A stretch of DNA of 64,000 bases from Campylobacterales bacterium (lineage in GTDB: Bacteria; Campylobacterota; Campylobacteria; Campylobacterales; QNZT01), in the NCBI GenBank assembly GCA_027023405.1, contig JALVVN010000009.1:67485-131484 (forward strand), given 5' to 3'. The notes below the pieces were generated by a model. The model searched no databases, had not been told where the DNA came from, and worked only from the letters and a program-made list of their open reading frames with translations. Positions 28,311-38,296 of the stretch are shown here, piece by piece. Position 1 is the first letter of the stretch, and every line of letters starts with the position of its first letter. The translations under genes and the position numbers were made by a program.

Positions 28311-29534
28311 CTATTTTCTCTTCTTTGCTCTTCTGTCTTTTAATTTACAAAAAGCATAGACCTCTTTCTCTTCACCTACTTCTATATCCAAGAACTCTTT
28401 ATGCGCTACCAAGAAGACAATAATATCTGACATGGCGACAGCCTCTTTATAATCCACTATTTCAAATTCAGGATGGCTACTAATATTCGGCTCTACCGCC
28501 ACAATATTGACACCCTCTGATTTGAGTCGTCGGGTAATATAAAGAGCCGGTGACTCACGCAAGTCATCAATGTCAGGTTTAAAGGCAAGCCCCATACAAG
28601 CCACTTTTGTCTCTCTACCGTGTGTCTTCTCAAACTCCAATGCCGCATTCTTGATTTTTTCAATGACCCATTCTGATTTGTAATCATTTACCTCTCGTGC
28701 TGTTTTAATCAGTTTCGCATCACCTTTTGCGGCATCGACAATAAACCATGGATCAACTGCAATACAGTGACCACCCACACCACATCCAGGTTGGAGAATA
28801 TTGACCCGTGGATGTCGGTTTGCCAAATCAATCAACTCCCACACATCAATCCCAAATTTACCGGCAAGCATCGAGAGTTCATTGGCAAATGCGATATTGA
28901 CATCACGAAAACTGTTTTCAGTCAATTTCGCCATCTCCGCTGTTCGAGCGTCAGTCTCTAAGACCTCACCGGTCACAAAATTTCGATAAAAATCTGCTGT
29001 CAATTTGGTTGCAACCGGTGTCGTACCACCTACAATCCTATCATTGGCTACCAACTCATGCATAATTTTTCCCGGCAATACCCGTTCAGGACAGTGTGCA
29101 AAGTGTAGATGAGTCGTATCAACACCTTCATGACGAAGTGTCTCTTCCATCAAGTCAGTTGTTCCTACCGGAGATGTAGACTCTAAAATCACAATATTCC
29201 CATCCTCTACATAGGGAGCCAGTGACTTCGTTGCAGAGATAATATAATCCACATTGGGCACATGATTTTCTTTAAACGGAGTCGGTACCGCTACAATGAA
29301 GACATCTGCTTGTGTCGGTTTGGTATCGGCAACAAGATTGCCGGAATTAACCGCTGACTGCACAAAAGTATCCAAATCAGGTTCAACGATATGAATTTTA
29401 CCTTGATTGATAATATCCACCGTCTCTTGCACCACATCGACACCGTGCACATTATATCCACGATTTGCCAAAAGTGAGGCTGTCGGTAAACCGATATAGC
29501 CCAATCCTACCACACATACTTTTTCAATTGCCAT
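28311..29534 (-). CDS. wecC: UDP-N-acetyl-D-mannosamine dehydrogenase
   Basis: The enzyme oxidises UDP-ManNAc to UDP-ManNAcA with two NAD. The Rossmann motif VCVVGLGYIGLPTASLLA is at the N-terminus. The catalytic Cys lies in ILQPGCGVGGHCIAVDPWF, typical of the WecC/UDP-glucose dehydrogenase family, and LAFKPDIDDLRESPA is in the C-terminal domain. The protein is 407 residues, with a basic end, KDRRAKKRK. Its start shares a base with the wecB stop, so WecB and WecC act and are made together. Confidence 0.93.
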   Translation of the reverse strand: MAIEKVCVVGLGYIGLPTASLLANRGYNVHGVDVVQETVDIINQGKIHIVEPDLDTFVQSAVNSGNLVADTKPTQADVFIVAVPTPFKENHVPNVDYIISATKSLAPYVEDGNIVILESTSPVGTTDLMEETLRHEGVDTTHLHFAHCPERVLPGKIMHELVANDRIVGGTTPVATKLTADFYRNFVTGEVLETDARTAEMAKLTENSFRDVNIAFANELSMLAGKFGIDVWELIDLANRHPRVNILQPGCGVGGHCIAVDPWFIVDAAKGDAKLIKTAREVNDYKSEWVIEKIKNAALEFEKTHGRETKVACMGLAFKPDIDDLRESPALYITRRLKSEGVNIVAVEPNISSHPEFEIVDYKEAVAMSDIIVFLVAHKEFLDIEVGEEKEVYAFCKLKDRRAKKRK

Positions 29535-30673
29535 TACTTTTTCTCCTTTATAAATGAAACAATTCGTTCACAGGCTTTACCATCCCCATATGGGTTATGC
29601 GATCGACTCATTGCTTCATATGCCCTCTCATCATCGAGTAATGTTTGGCACTCCTGAATAATCTTCTGAGTATCCGTTCCAACCAATTTCACGGTTCCCG
29701 CTTCAACCGCTTCCGGTCGTTCTGTCGTATCCCGCATTACAAGTACGGGTTTCCCTAGACTCGGAGCCTCCTCTTGAATACCGCCACTATCGGTCAAAAT
29801 AAAGAGCGATCGCTCCATTAAATAGACAAACGGCTCATAGTCAAGCGGATCTATCAAATGAACATTCTCAACACTCGATAAAATCTCATTGACCGGCTTT
29901 TGCACATTTGGATTGAGATGTACCGGATAGACGATATCCACATCCCTATTGGCCTGCGCCAAACGCTTTAACCCTTCACAAATATGCAAAAATCCCTCAC
30001 CAAAATTCTCTCTTCGATGTCCGGTCACCAAGATCAAACGACGATCATCTCGAAGCGTGTATCCCTTCTCAGCAATCAATTGCTTAAGCCTCTCTTGCTG
30101 TGCACTATCCTCTTTGATCTTCGTCACGACACGCAACAATGCATCAATTACAGTATTTCCTGTCACGATGACATTAGCAACATCGACATTTTCTTTTAAA
30201 AGATTAGATCTGCTCTGCTTGGTGGGCGCAAAATGGTATGTCGCCAATCTTCCCGTCACCTGCCGATTCCCCTCTTCCGGCCATGGTGAGTAGATATTGT
30301 GGGTTCTCAGACCCGCCTCTACATGCCCTACGGCAATCTGCTGATAAAAGGCGGCAATCGAAGTAGCCATCGTCGTAGCGGTATCACCGTGTACCAATAC
30401 AAGATCCGGCTTTGCTTCCGCCAATACCGGTTTAAGACCGAGCAAAATATTGGAAGTCACTTCATAGAGATCCTGCCCCGGCTTCATCACATCAAGATCA
30501 TAATCAGGTGTAATTTCAAAGAGATTGAGCACTTGATCGAGCATTTGACGATGTTGCGCCGTCACACAAACAATCGTTTCAAAATCTTTATCCGCTTCAA
30601 ATGCTTTGACAAGTGGTGCCATCTTAATCGCTTCAGGGCGTGTACCGAATACGAGCATTACCTTTTTTATCAT
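29534..30673 (-). CDS. wecB: UDP-N-acetylglucosamine 2-epimerase (non-hydrolysing)
   Basis: WecB interconverts UDP-GlcNAc and UDP-ManNAc in the cytoplasm. It begins [20 protein letters not shown], and [18 protein letters not shown] and [22 protein letters not shown] are the family motifs. The ORF track start at 30709 adds 12 residues; the ATG at 30673 forms an ATGA overlap with the galE stop and gives the usual 379 residues. Next gene: wecC. Confidence 0.95.
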   Translation of the reverse strand: MIKKVMLVFGTRPEAIKMAPLVKAFEADKDFETIVCVTAQHRQMLDQVLNLFEITPDYDLDVMKPGQDLYEVTSNILLGLKPVLAEAKPDLVLVHGDTATTMATSIAAFYQQIAVGHVEAGLRTHNIYSPWPEEGNRQVTGRLATYHFAPTKQSRSNLLKENVDVANVIVTGNTVIDALLRVVTKIKEDSAQQERLKQLIAEKGYTLRDDRRLILVTGHRRENFGEGFLHICEGLKRLAQANRDVDIVYPVHLNPNVQKPVNEILSSVENVHLIDPLDYEPFVYLMERSLFILTDSGGIQEEAPSLGKPVLVMRDTTERPEAVEAGTVKLVGTDTQKIIQECQTLLDDERAYEAMSRSHNPYGDGKACERIVSFIKEKK

Positions 30674-31653
30674 GACAATTTTTTCTCCCAGTCGAGTGCA
30701 GTTTGACAAATGAGCTTGAGATCATCATATTTTGGGCTCCATCCCATTTTTTCTTTGATCTTCGTATTGTCAGAGATTAGGATCGAAGGATCCCCCTCTC
30801 TTCGCTCTTTTACCTCAGCAATAAAATCGACACCACTCACCTCTCGCATCGTCTCCAATACTTCAAGCACTGAAAAGCCATGTCCATACCCACAGTTAAA
30901 GATATCGCTTTCATTACCGGCTTCCAAATACTCCAATGCTTTTAAGTGTGCACTTGCGAGATCCTCTACATGAATATAGTCACGAATACAGGTTCCGTCC
31001 GGCGTATCATAATCATCACCGAATACATACATTTTATCCCGTTTTCCACATGCTGTTTCAGCGGCTACTTTGATAAGATGGGTTGCTCCTTCGGTCGATT
31101 GCCCGATCTTACCGTCGATACTTGCACCGGCGACATTAAAGTATCGTAATGCAATATATTTAAAATCCTCAAAGGCAAATGCTGTATCTTTCAACACGGT
31201 TTCACTCATCAACTTACTGCTACCGTAAGGGTTAATTGGATTGGTCGGTGTTGTCTCTTTGACCGGGATAAACTCCGCAGCCGGTTCACCGTAAGTCGCC
31301 GCTGTCGAAGAGAAGATAAATTTATTAACTCCATGTTTGATGCAAGATCGGATCACATTAGTCGTATTGGCGGTATTGTTCATATAATACTTGAGTGGAT
31401 CGCGTACACTCTCTGGTACAACTAAGCTAGCTGCAAAATGAATCACTGCATCAAATTGCTTTTCTTCGAATAGACGATCAACCGCTTCGTAGTCACTCAA
31501 ATCCAATTTCACAAATTCACCGTATAAAATAGCATCTTCAAATCCTGTAACAAGATTATCTACGACAGTGATTTCATGTTCGCCCTGCTCTCCGAGTTGT
31601 TTCACTACATGACTACCGATATACCCTGCTCCACCGTTGACTAATATTTTCAT
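30670..31653 (-). CDS. galE: UDP-glucose 4-epimerase
   Basis: GalE interconverts UDP-glucose and UDP-galactose, or the N-acetyl forms. This 327-residue extended short-chain dehydrogenase has the NAD motif GGAGYIGSH, catalytic Ser in SSTAATYG and YxxxK in [11 protein letters not shown]. Substrate range cannot be told by eye; the setting with UDP-GlcNAc enzymes makes GlcNAc/GalNAc activity possible. ATGA overlaps link it to both neighbours. Confidence 0.93.
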   Translation of the reverse strand: MKILVNGGAGYIGSHVVKQLGEQGEHEITVVDNLVTGFEDAILYGEFVKLDLSDYEAVDRLFEEKQFDAVIHFAASLVVPESVRDPLKYYMNNTANTTNVIRSCIKHGVNKFIFSSTAATYGEPAAEFIPVKETTPTNPINPYGSSKLMSETVLKDTAFAFEDFKYIALRYFNVAGASIDGKIGQSTEGATHLIKVAAETACGKRDKMYVFGDDYDTPDGTCIRDYIHVEDLASAHLKALEYLEAGNESDIFNCGYGHGFSVLEVLETMREVSGVDFIAEVKERREGDPSILISDNTKIKEKMGWSPKYDDLKLICQTALDWEKKLS

Positions 31654-32801
31654 TTCTCTTCCTTTAAAAAATTTTCTACTATCTCAATAATTTTTTTGCT
31701 CTGGGTTTCACGAATGAATTCCTCTTTGACAATTTGACGATTTTTCGTTGAAATCTGATACTCCTTCTCCTTCATCTCCAAAATCGCCTCTTTGACCAAT
31801 TCCGGACGATTTGGCAAAATTGAGATTGCATTCTCCAATCTATCGACAAATTTCACCGCTTCTCCAATACCTCCATAGAGGATCGGCAAACCGGTCGCCG
31901 CATATTCATAGAGCTTGGAAGGCATCGCTGTTTTAAATTGTTCATTAAGTTGTGCATAAAGTACAGTTGTATTTTGGTAAAAATGCATAATTTCATCACG
32001 ACTGACCTTACCAAAAAATTCAACATTTTTAATCTTATTTCTTGCCACATACTCCCTTAGTGATTTATAACTTGTACCGTCACCGACAATATTGACCTTG
32101 ACATCAGGAATATCTTTTGCACCATCTACCAATACTTGTACATTTTGTCCTATGGCAATATTGCCGATGTATGTAATCGTAAAAGGGATATCTTTATTAA
32201 CCGTAATTTGACTCAATTCATCAAAACGACTCTGTTCGATTCCGTTAGCAATTTTTATAATATGTGGATTATTGCTTCTTTGCTCAACCCACTCTTTTTC
32301 AAAATCATTTGTGACACAAACGAAGTCATATGCACCAAGCGATCGCTCCATCAATTTTGAGATTGCTCTCTTGATAAACGCTTTAAATCGACTATTTGCC
32401 TCAATATATTCCCAAGTAATATCACGAATATCGATAATGCGTGTACCTTGACCAAAGAGCGATAGTACCGGTATGATAAACATAAAAGGAGAAGTGGCAA
32501 TGGTCAGTTCCGCATCAATTTTATTAGCACGATCCACCAATTTTTTAATAAAAAAGATCTCCCATAATGCCCGTGAAAAAAACTTTTCCGTATTGTAATT
32601 TTTTTGATTGACATAATAGACATCTATATGATCGCTAAATTTCACCTTCTCATTTTTCTGAGGCTTCCCTCTTTGTGTCAGTGAAATCACATTGACATCA
32701 TAGAATTTCTCCAGCTCTTTGACATAAGCGAGCACTCTATTGGTTCCCGCTGTATTTTCCGGCATAAAGTGACTGGTCAAAAAATTAATCCGTTTTCTCA
32801 A
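31650..32801 (-). CDS. glycosyltransferase family 4 (WbuB-like)
   Basis: This GT-B fold glycosyltransferase of about 383 residues lies at the head of the sugar genes. MPENTAGTNRVLAYVKEL in the N-terminal lobe and the C-terminal ITYIGNIAIGQNVQVLVDGAKDI...KLYEYAATGLPILYGG (with the catalytic EX7E region) fit GT4 of the WbuB type that uses UDP-sugars. The ORF track begins at a TTG at 32819; I prefer TTG at 32801, where TAAGGG is 8 bp upstream. Donor and acceptor are not evident. Confidence 0.85.
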   Translation of the reverse strand: MRKRINFLTSHFMPENTAGTNRVLAYVKELEKFYDVNVISLTQRGKPQKNEKVKFSDHIDVYYVNQKNYNTEKFFSRALWEIFFIKKLVDRANKIDAELTIATSPFMFIIPVLSLFGQGTRIIDIRDITWEYIEANSRFKAFIKRAISKLMERSLGAYDFVCVTNDFEKEWVEQRSNNPHIIKIANGIEQSRFDELSQITVNKDIPFTITYIGNIAIGQNVQVLVDGAKDIPDVKVNIVGDGTSYKSLREYVARNKIKNVEFFGKVSRDEIMHFYQNTTVLYAQLNEQFKTAMPSKLYEYAATGLPILYGGIGEAVKFVDRLENAISILPNRPELVKEAILEMKEKEYQISTKNRQIVKEEFIRETQSKKIIEIVENFLKEEK

Positions 32802-32838
32802 AACAGCAACCCTTATCAAATACTTAAATTATTGATAT

Positions 32839-32844
32839 AATATA
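32839..32844 (-). promoter_or_regulatory. candidate -10 for the GT4-galE-wecBC genes
   Basis: The minus strand reads TGGTATATT, an extended -10, 38 bp before the chosen TTG start. No -35 is clear. The surrounding 190 bp is AT-rich and non-coding apart from the tkt terminator. Confidence 0.4.
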
Positions 32845-32970
32845 CCATAATCAACTTAAAATTAAATAGTTTTAATTCTTATTTATAGTTTTTCTTTTTT
32901 ATCCTATAGTGATATCGTCAAATTAAAAAAAATTTTTACAGGAACAAGCTAGCTAATAGGATATTTTTCA

Positions 32971-33008
32971 TTAAGAAAAAGGTATAAAGTATAATACCTT
33001 TTTCTTAA
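32971..33008 (-). terminator. terminator hairpin after tkt
   Basis: TTAAGAAAAAGGTAT and ATACCTTTTTCTTAA form a perfect 15-bp inverted repeat with an 8-nt loop, starting right after the tkt stop codon. The arms supply A and U tracts, so it may work as a bidirectional terminator. Confidence 0.65.
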
Positions 33009-34991
33009 TTAGATTGTGCAGTTGTTGATAGTTGTCTCTTGATAAGGTTCACCCAGCATCTCAAAGACTTTTGTTTTGACACCTTTAATAGTAAAACCAA
33101 ATTTCTCAAAAAGGGCATTGGCATTTCCACTCGCCCCAATGCGTTCCATACCTAAAACTTCGTCAGCAAACCGATACCACTCTTGACCACTTGCCGCCTC
33201 AACTGCCAATATAGCAGTTGCAGGATCGATAACCGATTGGATATACTCTTTATCTTGCTCACAAAAGAGTTCAAAACAGGGAACACTCACTACATTCGCC
33301 ATGACTCCAGCTTCCTCAAGGTGGCATGCCGCCTGCAGTGAAAGCATCACTTCACTCCCCGTTGCCACTAAAGTGACCTGTGCCTTCTCTCTCTTTTTGA
33401 TAAGGTAACCGCCGTAACTCGGATCACCAAAATCAAAATGAGGCTTCAAAACTTCCAAGCCCTGTCGAGAGAGCACAAACCCACACGGCGCATTGAGCTC
33501 TAATGCGACCTTCCAGCATGCCACATTTTCACTCGCATCTGCCGGTCTAAAAGTATAAAAATTAGGAAGAGCACGAAATTGACTTAACTGCTCTATGGGC
33601 TGATGCGTCGGTCCATCTTCTCCGACACCTATACTATCATGTGTCCAGATAAAGTAGTGTTTCAACCCCATCAGCGCGGCAAGTCGTACAGCCGGCTTCA
33701 TATAGTCACTAAAAACAAAAAATGTCGCACTAAAAGGGATAAAAAGACCATACAAAGAGATAGCATTGCAAATCGCTCCCATCGCATGTTCACGAATACC
33801 AAAATGGAGATTGCGCCCTTTTGGGAAATCCCCCATATCTTTGAGTGTAGTTTTATTAGAAGGAGCTAGATCGGCACTTCCACCCAAAAATCCCGGAATC
33901 GCTCTAGCAATCGCATTGAGAATCTCACCATTACTCTCACGCGTTGCTACCTTGATACCCGATTCATATTTCGGATAATGAATATTTGAGAAATCTGGAT
34001 TCAAAAGACGATCTAGGGTGGCATTTTGCTCTTTTAGCGGAAGATCTAAAAGAAGCTTGTTCCACGCCTTCTCTGCTCTCTCTCCCCCCTTCTGTGCTTG
34101 ACGAAAACTCTGAAGCACCTCTTCCGGAACCTCAAAGGTAGCTTTGGGATCAAATCCATGCAACCTTTTTGATGCCTCTATCTCCTCTTCTCCTAATGGT
34201 GAACCATGCGTTTTCGCCTGCCCTTCTAGTGTCGCAGCTCCTTTGGCTATCGTCGTGTGCGCAATAATAAGACAAGGCTTACTCTGCTCATTGCTAATCT
34301 CATCTAAAACTCGATCGATCTCTTTATAGTTGTGCCCATCGATCTTATACACTTTCCAGCCTTGAGCTTCAAAGCGTTGCTTCACATTTTCACTAAATGC
34401 TACCGTGGTATCTCCCTCTATGGTTATCTCATTGGAGTCATAGATCAGAACCAAATTATCTAAATTATGGTGTCCCGCCAATGAACAGGCTTCATAGCTG
34501 ATCCCCTCTTCGAGATCTCCATCACCGCAAAAACAATAGACCTTATGACCTATCACTTTCGCACTTTCACTATTGAGCAGATGTGCAGCATAACGACTCG
34601 CCATCGAAAAGCCTACGGCATTTGCGACACCCTGCCCCAACGGTCCCGTTGTCACTTCTACACCGGGTACATCGCCGTACTCCGGATGTCCAGGTGTCTT
34701 GGAACCTAGTTGTCGAAATGCTTTGAGATCATCAAGACTCAAGTCATAACCGCAAAGATAGAGCCAGGCATAGATCATACTACTCGCATGCCCGCCTGAA
34801 AAGACCAGACGATCCCGATTGAGCCATGTCGGATTTTTAGGATTGTGACGAATATAGTCACTGAGCACTGTTAAAATATCCGCCATACCCATCGGTGCAC
34901 CCGGGTGTCCTGAATTTGCCTTTTGCACCATATCTGCTGCTAAAAATCGTATCGTATTGGCTTTTTTTTCCAATAATTGCTTCGATAGCAT
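33009..34991 (-). CDS. tkt: transketolase
   Basis: Transketolase moves two-carbon units between sugar phosphates in the pentose phosphate pathway with thiamine diphosphate. It has 660 residues. The thiamine-binding motif FCGDGDLEEGISYEACSLAGHHNLDNLVLIYDSN is clear. The N-terminal NSGHPGAPMGMADI and GPLGQGVANAVG, and central GIREHAMGAICNAIS (catalytic Glu) are also present. It lies 12 bp after the ispA-like gene and ends at a strong hairpin. Confidence 0.97.
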   Translation of the reverse strand: MLSKQLLEKKANTIRFLAADMVQKANSGHPGAPMGMADILTVLSDYIRHNPKNPTWLNRDRLVFSGGHASSMIYAWLYLCGYDLSLDDLKAFRQLGSKTPGHPEYGDVPGVEVTTGPLGQGVANAVGFSMASRYAAHLLNSESAKVIGHKVYCFCGDGDLEEGISYEACSLAGHHNLDNLVLIYDSNEITIEGDTTVAFSENVKQRFEAQGWKVYKIDGHNYKEIDRVLDEISNEQSKPCLIIAHTTIAKGAATLEGQAKTHGSPLGEEEIEASKRLHGFDPKATFEVPEEVLQSFRQAQKGGERAEKAWNKLLLDLPLKEQNATLDRLLNPDFSNIHYPKYESGIKVATRESNGEILNAIARAIPGFLGGSADLAPSNKTTLKDMGDFPKGRNLHFGIREHAMGAICNAISLYGLFIPFSATFFVFSDYMKPAVRLAALMGLKHYFIWTHDSIGVGEDGPTHQPIEQLSQFRALPNFYTFRPADASENVACWKVALELNAPCGFVLSRQGLEVLKPHFDFGDPSYGGYLIKKREKAQVTLVATGSEVMLSLQAACHLEEAGVMANVVSVPCFELFCEQDKEYIQSVIDPATAILAVEAASGQEWYRFADEVLGMERIGASGNANALFEKFGFTIKGVKTKVFEMLGEPYQETTINNCTI

Positions 34992-35003
34992 CTCTTTTTT
35001 TCC

Positions 35004-35861
35004 TTATTTAAAATATTTCTCTATCATTTCTCTCATCTTTCGATCGAGGGGTCTTTTAAAATCTCTGCTCTCATCGAGAAGCTCTTGCTTGAGTTGTTGC
35101 TTAACTTCAGTCGCACCTTCAACTCCCAAAAGATTTGTAAATGAATTTTTGACCTGATCGTTACCTGTTGGTTTACCCGCCTCTTGCGGTGTTTGTAGCG
35201 CATCGATAAGGTCATCTTGAACTTGAAACAACAACCCCAGCTTCAATCCAAATTGATAAAAACGCTCCTGCTCTTCTTTTGGAAGATCAGCAATAATCGC
35301 CCCCATCTTCATCGATCCTGCAATCAACATTGCGGTTTTATGTTGATGTAAAAATTGCAGATCTTCAAGTGAAAGCTTCTTCTCTTCAAAAAAACAGTCA
35401 ATCGCCTGTCCAAGTACCATCCCGTGACTGCCGCCGTTATAAGAAAGCGTCTCAATCAAGGCTACCTTCACTTCCGGAGAAAAAGGAGCACGGGAAATCA
35501 TCCAAAAAGCATCGCTGTTGAGCGCATCGCCTACAAGCGTCGCTGTCACTTCATCGTAACTAATATGCAGTGTCTCTACTCCTCTTCGGATCGGTGCATC
35601 ATCAAAAGTCGGTAAATCGTCATGAATCAACGAGTAGGTATGCAACATTTCCACCGCTAAAGCTGCATGCATCGCATTAGGCAGAAGCGTCTGTTGATAG
35701 GTATCGACAATACTCAACAAAAGTAACGGTCTAAAGCGCTTTCCACCCGCTTGAAACATTTGAAGATAAGCTTTTTGAAAATGCGGATGAAAACTTTCTT
35801 TCGTATTGAGATGCTTAGACAAAAACTCCTCAAATGATTCAATCAATTGCGCATTTTCCAA
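35004..35861 (-). CDS. ispA: polyprenyl (farnesyl/geranylgeranyl) diphosphate synthase
   Basis: The enzyme condenses isopentenyl diphosphate with allylic diphosphates to make C15-C20 isoprenoid diphosphates. The first aspartate-rich motif is LIHDDLPTFDDAPIRRG and the second QVQDDLIDA, with 285 residues, so the short-chain IspA type fits. Exact product length is not determined. It begins 8 bp after the YbaB gene. Confidence 0.9.
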   Translation of the reverse strand: MENAQLIESFEEFLSKHLNTKESFHPHFQKAYLQMFQAGGKRFRPLLLLSIVDTYQQTLLPNAMHAALAVEMLHTYSLIHDDLPTFDDAPIRRGVETLHISYDEVTATLVGDALNSDAFWMISRAPFSPEVKVALIETLSYNGGSHGMVLGQAIDCFFEEKKLSLEDLQFLHQHKTAMLIAGSMKMGAIIADLPKEEQERFYQFGLKLGLLFQVQDDLIDALQTPQEAGKPTGNDQVKNSFTNLLGVEGATEVKQQLKQELLDESRDFKRPLDRKMREMIEKYFK

Positions 35862-35869
35862 CTCTTCTC

Positions 35870-36181
35870 CTAGCTTCCAAATCCACCAAATCCGCCTAAC
35901 ATCTTCGACGCCATCAATTTTTTATCCTCTTCCACCATTTTCAAGACATCGTTGATTGCACTAATGAGAAGGATCTGCATCGAATCTTTATCTTCAAGAA
36001 GCGAATCATCAATCTCAAGATCGATAATCTCTCCTTCACCGTTTGCACTTACCTTGACCATGCCACCACCGCTTTTGGCACTAAAAGTTTTGCTTTTAGA
36101 CTCTTCTTGAAGTTTTTGAGCGCTCTCTTGTGCTTTTTGCAACATTTGCGCCATCTTCTCCATATCCATTCCCTCAAACAT
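35870..36181 (-). CDS. YbaB/EbfC family nucleoid-associated protein
   Basis: This 103-residue DNA-binding protein is dimeric in the family. The N-terminal coiled-coil [19 protein letters not shown], then [21 protein letters not shown] and a glycine-rich tail ([10 protein letters not shown]) match. GGAG lies 9 bp before the ATG, whose first 8 bp overlap the panD end. It is usually found next to dnaX/recR, but not here. Confidence 0.9.
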   Translation of the reverse strand: MFEGMDMEKMAQMLQKAQESAQKLQEESKSKTFSAKSGGGMVKVSANGEGEIIDLEIDDSLLEDKDSMQILLISAINDVLKMVEEDKKLMASKMLGGFGGFGS

Positions 36182-36539
36182 AATCTTTTACTCCATCTAT
36201 TTCGTTAGATTCATTGAGTAACACAACATTGGGTTTAAATCGATCTGCCTCATCAAGTGTCATACTTGCATACGCAATAATGATAATCCGATCTCCGATC
36301 TCCGCCTTTCTTGCAGCTGCACCATTGAGACAAATATCTCGTTTACCGCGTTCACCCTCGATCACATAGGTAGAGAAGCGCTCTCCATTATTAACATTGA
36401 CAATATCAACTTTTTGCCCCACTCTCAATTTTGCCGCATCCATCAACTCGCGATCAATCGTAATTGATCCGACATAGTTCAGATTGGCATCTGTAACAGC
36501 CGCACGATGCAATTTGGAGTAGAGCATCTCTATGGTCAT
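36174..36539 (-). CDS. panD: aspartate 1-decarboxylase
   Basis: PanD makes beta-alanine from aspartate for pantothenate and coenzyme A. It is translated as a proenzyme that self-cleaves at Gly24-Ser25 (NYVGSITID) to form the pyruvoyl group, and that site is intact. It has 121 residues, the normal length; [19 protein letters not shown] completes the signature. It follows the ferredoxin gene after 6 bp. Confidence 0.96.
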   Translation of the reverse strand: MTIEMLYSKLHRAAVTDANLNYVGSITIDRELMDAAKLRVGQKVDIVNVNNGERFSTYVIEGERGKRDICLNGAAARKAEIGDRIIIIAYASMTLDEADRFKPNVVLLNESNEIDGVKDYV

Positions 36540-36545
36540 CTCTCG

Positions 36546-36920
36546 TTACCTTCCTGAAAGTTTCATCGCCTCGACAGGTGACAACGGCGCATCCCAAAAC
36601 TCTTCATCGATCAAATACTCTTCTACCGGTTTCTCTCCGATGATATGCTCATCGATGATCCGATCGATTTTTTCTTTGGTAAGCTCTACATACATGTAGT
36701 GTCCTGGTTCTACAAGCATCACCGGTCCCTGCTGGCATCGATTGAGACAACCGGTACGAACCGGCTGTACCGTAGCGATCAAGCCCTTTTCCATAAGCTT
36801 CATTCCCAAATGTTGAAATAGCTCTCTTGTATCTTCCCTCACACAACTTGGCTTCGGCATTCCCGGAGGCGCACTCTGCTCACACTTGAAAATATAAAAT
36901 GACGGTTGTGGTATCCCCAT
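36546..36920 (-). CDS. thioredoxin-like [2Fe-2S] ferredoxin
   Basis: This 124-residue protein carries four cysteines, spaced as in the shortened thioredoxin-fold ferredoxins (NuoE-like): CEQSAPPGMPKPSC and GCLNRCQQGPVMLV. The cluster-binding role is inferred. The first gene of the ferredoxin-panD-ybaB-ispA-tkt set; an extended -10 (TGGTATACT) lies 35 bp upstream and GGGG near the start. Partner unknown. Confidence 0.85.
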   Translation of the reverse strand: MGIPQPSFYIFKCEQSAPPGMPKPSCVREDTRELFQHLGMKLMEKGLIATVQPVRTGCLNRCQQGPVMLVEPGHYMYVELTKEKIDRIIDEHIIGEKPVEEYLIDEEFWDAPLSPVEAMKLSGR

Positions 36921-36954
36921 ACTAAACTCCCCTTAATAAAATTTTTTCATTTTA

Positions 36955-36960
36955 AGTATA
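36955..36960 (-). promoter_or_regulatory. extended -10 for the ferredoxin-panD-ybaB-ispA-tkt operon
   Basis: Minus strand TGGTATACT with TATACT at 36955-36960, 35 bp before the ferredoxin start. No -35 hexamer is clear. The following five genes are packed closely enough to be one transcript ending at the tkt hairpin. Confidence 0.55.
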
Positions 36961-36994
36961 CCATAAAAATGAACGACATCGCGATTGTATTGAA

Positions 36995-38296
36995 TTATGG
37001 ATTAGATTTTTCTTGTAAAAACTTTTTAACTATAAGCCGATCATCAAAGGCTCTTTTCTCCCCTGCAATCTCTTGGGTTGCTTCATCCCCTTTGCCTAGG
37101 ATCATCAAGATTTCATCATGTTGCAACTCTTTCATCGCTTGTTCGATCGCTTTGGCGCGATCTATCTCAATACTCACTTTAGATTTATCCTCAATTCCCG
37201 CACAAATTTCATCTATGATTGCTTGTGGATCTTCACTTCTCGGATTGTCACTGGTAACATAAATCCGTTTTGCAAAACGATTGGCAACACGACCCATTTG
37301 CGGTCGTTTACTACGATCTCGATCGCCCCCTGCGCCAAAAAGCACCACTATTTGATTTGATTTGAGCGAATCCATCACCTGCAACATCCCATCCGGCGTA
37401 TGTGCAAAATCGACAATAATGAGAGGCTCTTCACTCACAACTTCCATTCTACCACTCACACCAGCAAAATTTTCAACCACTTGAGCAATTTTTTCTAAGG
37501 GCATTTGCGTCAAAAGCTTTACCGCTGAAATAGCAGCTAAAATATTGTAGAGATTAAAAAGCCCTTGTAGCGGAGAATAAAAATCGATCTGCTCATGCAT
37601 ATGCTTTAAAACCGCATGAATACCGTAATCGAGTCGAAATGCTGTAATATTAAATGAAGCGGGTGCATCAAGCGCATAAGTATAGCAATTCTTCATGTTG
37701 TACTCAATTTTTTTAGCATCTTTGTTGATGAGCTTCATCGATTCATCCATAAAAAAAGAGGACTTCACCCGTCGATAACTCTCAAAATTTCCATGATAGT
37801 CCAGATGATCTTGCGTCAAATTTGTATATACTTTTAAGGCAAACTGAAGTGACTCAATGCGTTTTTGATCGATAGCATGTGAACTTACTTCCATGATAAA
37901 GTGACTACACCCCTGCTCTTTTGCAAGATGGAGATGATAAAGTGTCTCAAGTAGCGGTGGAGTCGTCATCCCCTTCTCCTCTATTCTCTCATCATTGATA
38001 AAAAATCCTCTTGTACCTTGCAAAGCTGTAGAAAATCCAAGATCAAGCATCATCGAGTAGGTTGCGGCAGCGGTAGTTGTCTTGCCGTTTGTACCGGTTA
38101 TCCCTACAATTTTCATATCTCGAATTTGCCAAAAAGCTTCCAAAACTTTCGGTGTGACAATGACTGCACCACGACTTTGCGCATCTCCCATATAAGATTC
38201 ATTTTGAGCAGTACAGAAAAATGCACACACTGATGAACACTCAGAAGAGTTGTCACTAAGATATTGAAACTGTGGATGTGCAATCTTTATCTTCAC
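36995..38296 (-). CDS. murE: UDP-MurNAc-L-alanyl-D-glutamate--2,6-diaminopimelate ligase
   Basis: MurE adds meso-diaminopimelate to the peptidoglycan precursor in the cytoplasm. The ATP site is GITGTNGKTTTAA. VTSDNPRSEDP carries the DNPR motif that selects meso-DAP over lysine. The protein is 433 residues, shorter at the N-terminus than E. coli MurE but like the Campylobacter form. It begins 4 bp inside the end of the TPR-like gene. Confidence 0.95.
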   Translation of the reverse strand: MKIKIAHPQFQYLSDNSSECSSVCAFFCTAQNESYMGDAQSRGAVIVTPKVLEAFWQIRDMKIVGITGTNGKTTTAAATYSMMLDLGFSTALQGTRGFFINDERIEEKGMTTPPLLETLYHLHLAKEQGCSHFIMEVSSHAIDQKRIESLQFALKVYTNLTQDHLDYHGNFESYRRVKSSFFMDESMKLINKDAKKIEYNMKNCYTYALDAPASFNITAFRLDYGIHAVLKHMHEQIDFYSPLQGLFNLYNILAAISAVKLLTQMPLEKIAQVVENFAGVSGRMEVVSEEPLIIVDFAHTPDGMLQVMDSLKSNQIVVLFGAGGDRDRSKRPQMGRVANRFAKRIYVTSDNPRSEDPQAIIDEICAGIEDKSKVSIEIDRAKAIEQAMKELQHDEILMILGKGDEATQEIAGEKRAFDDRLIVKKFLQEKSNP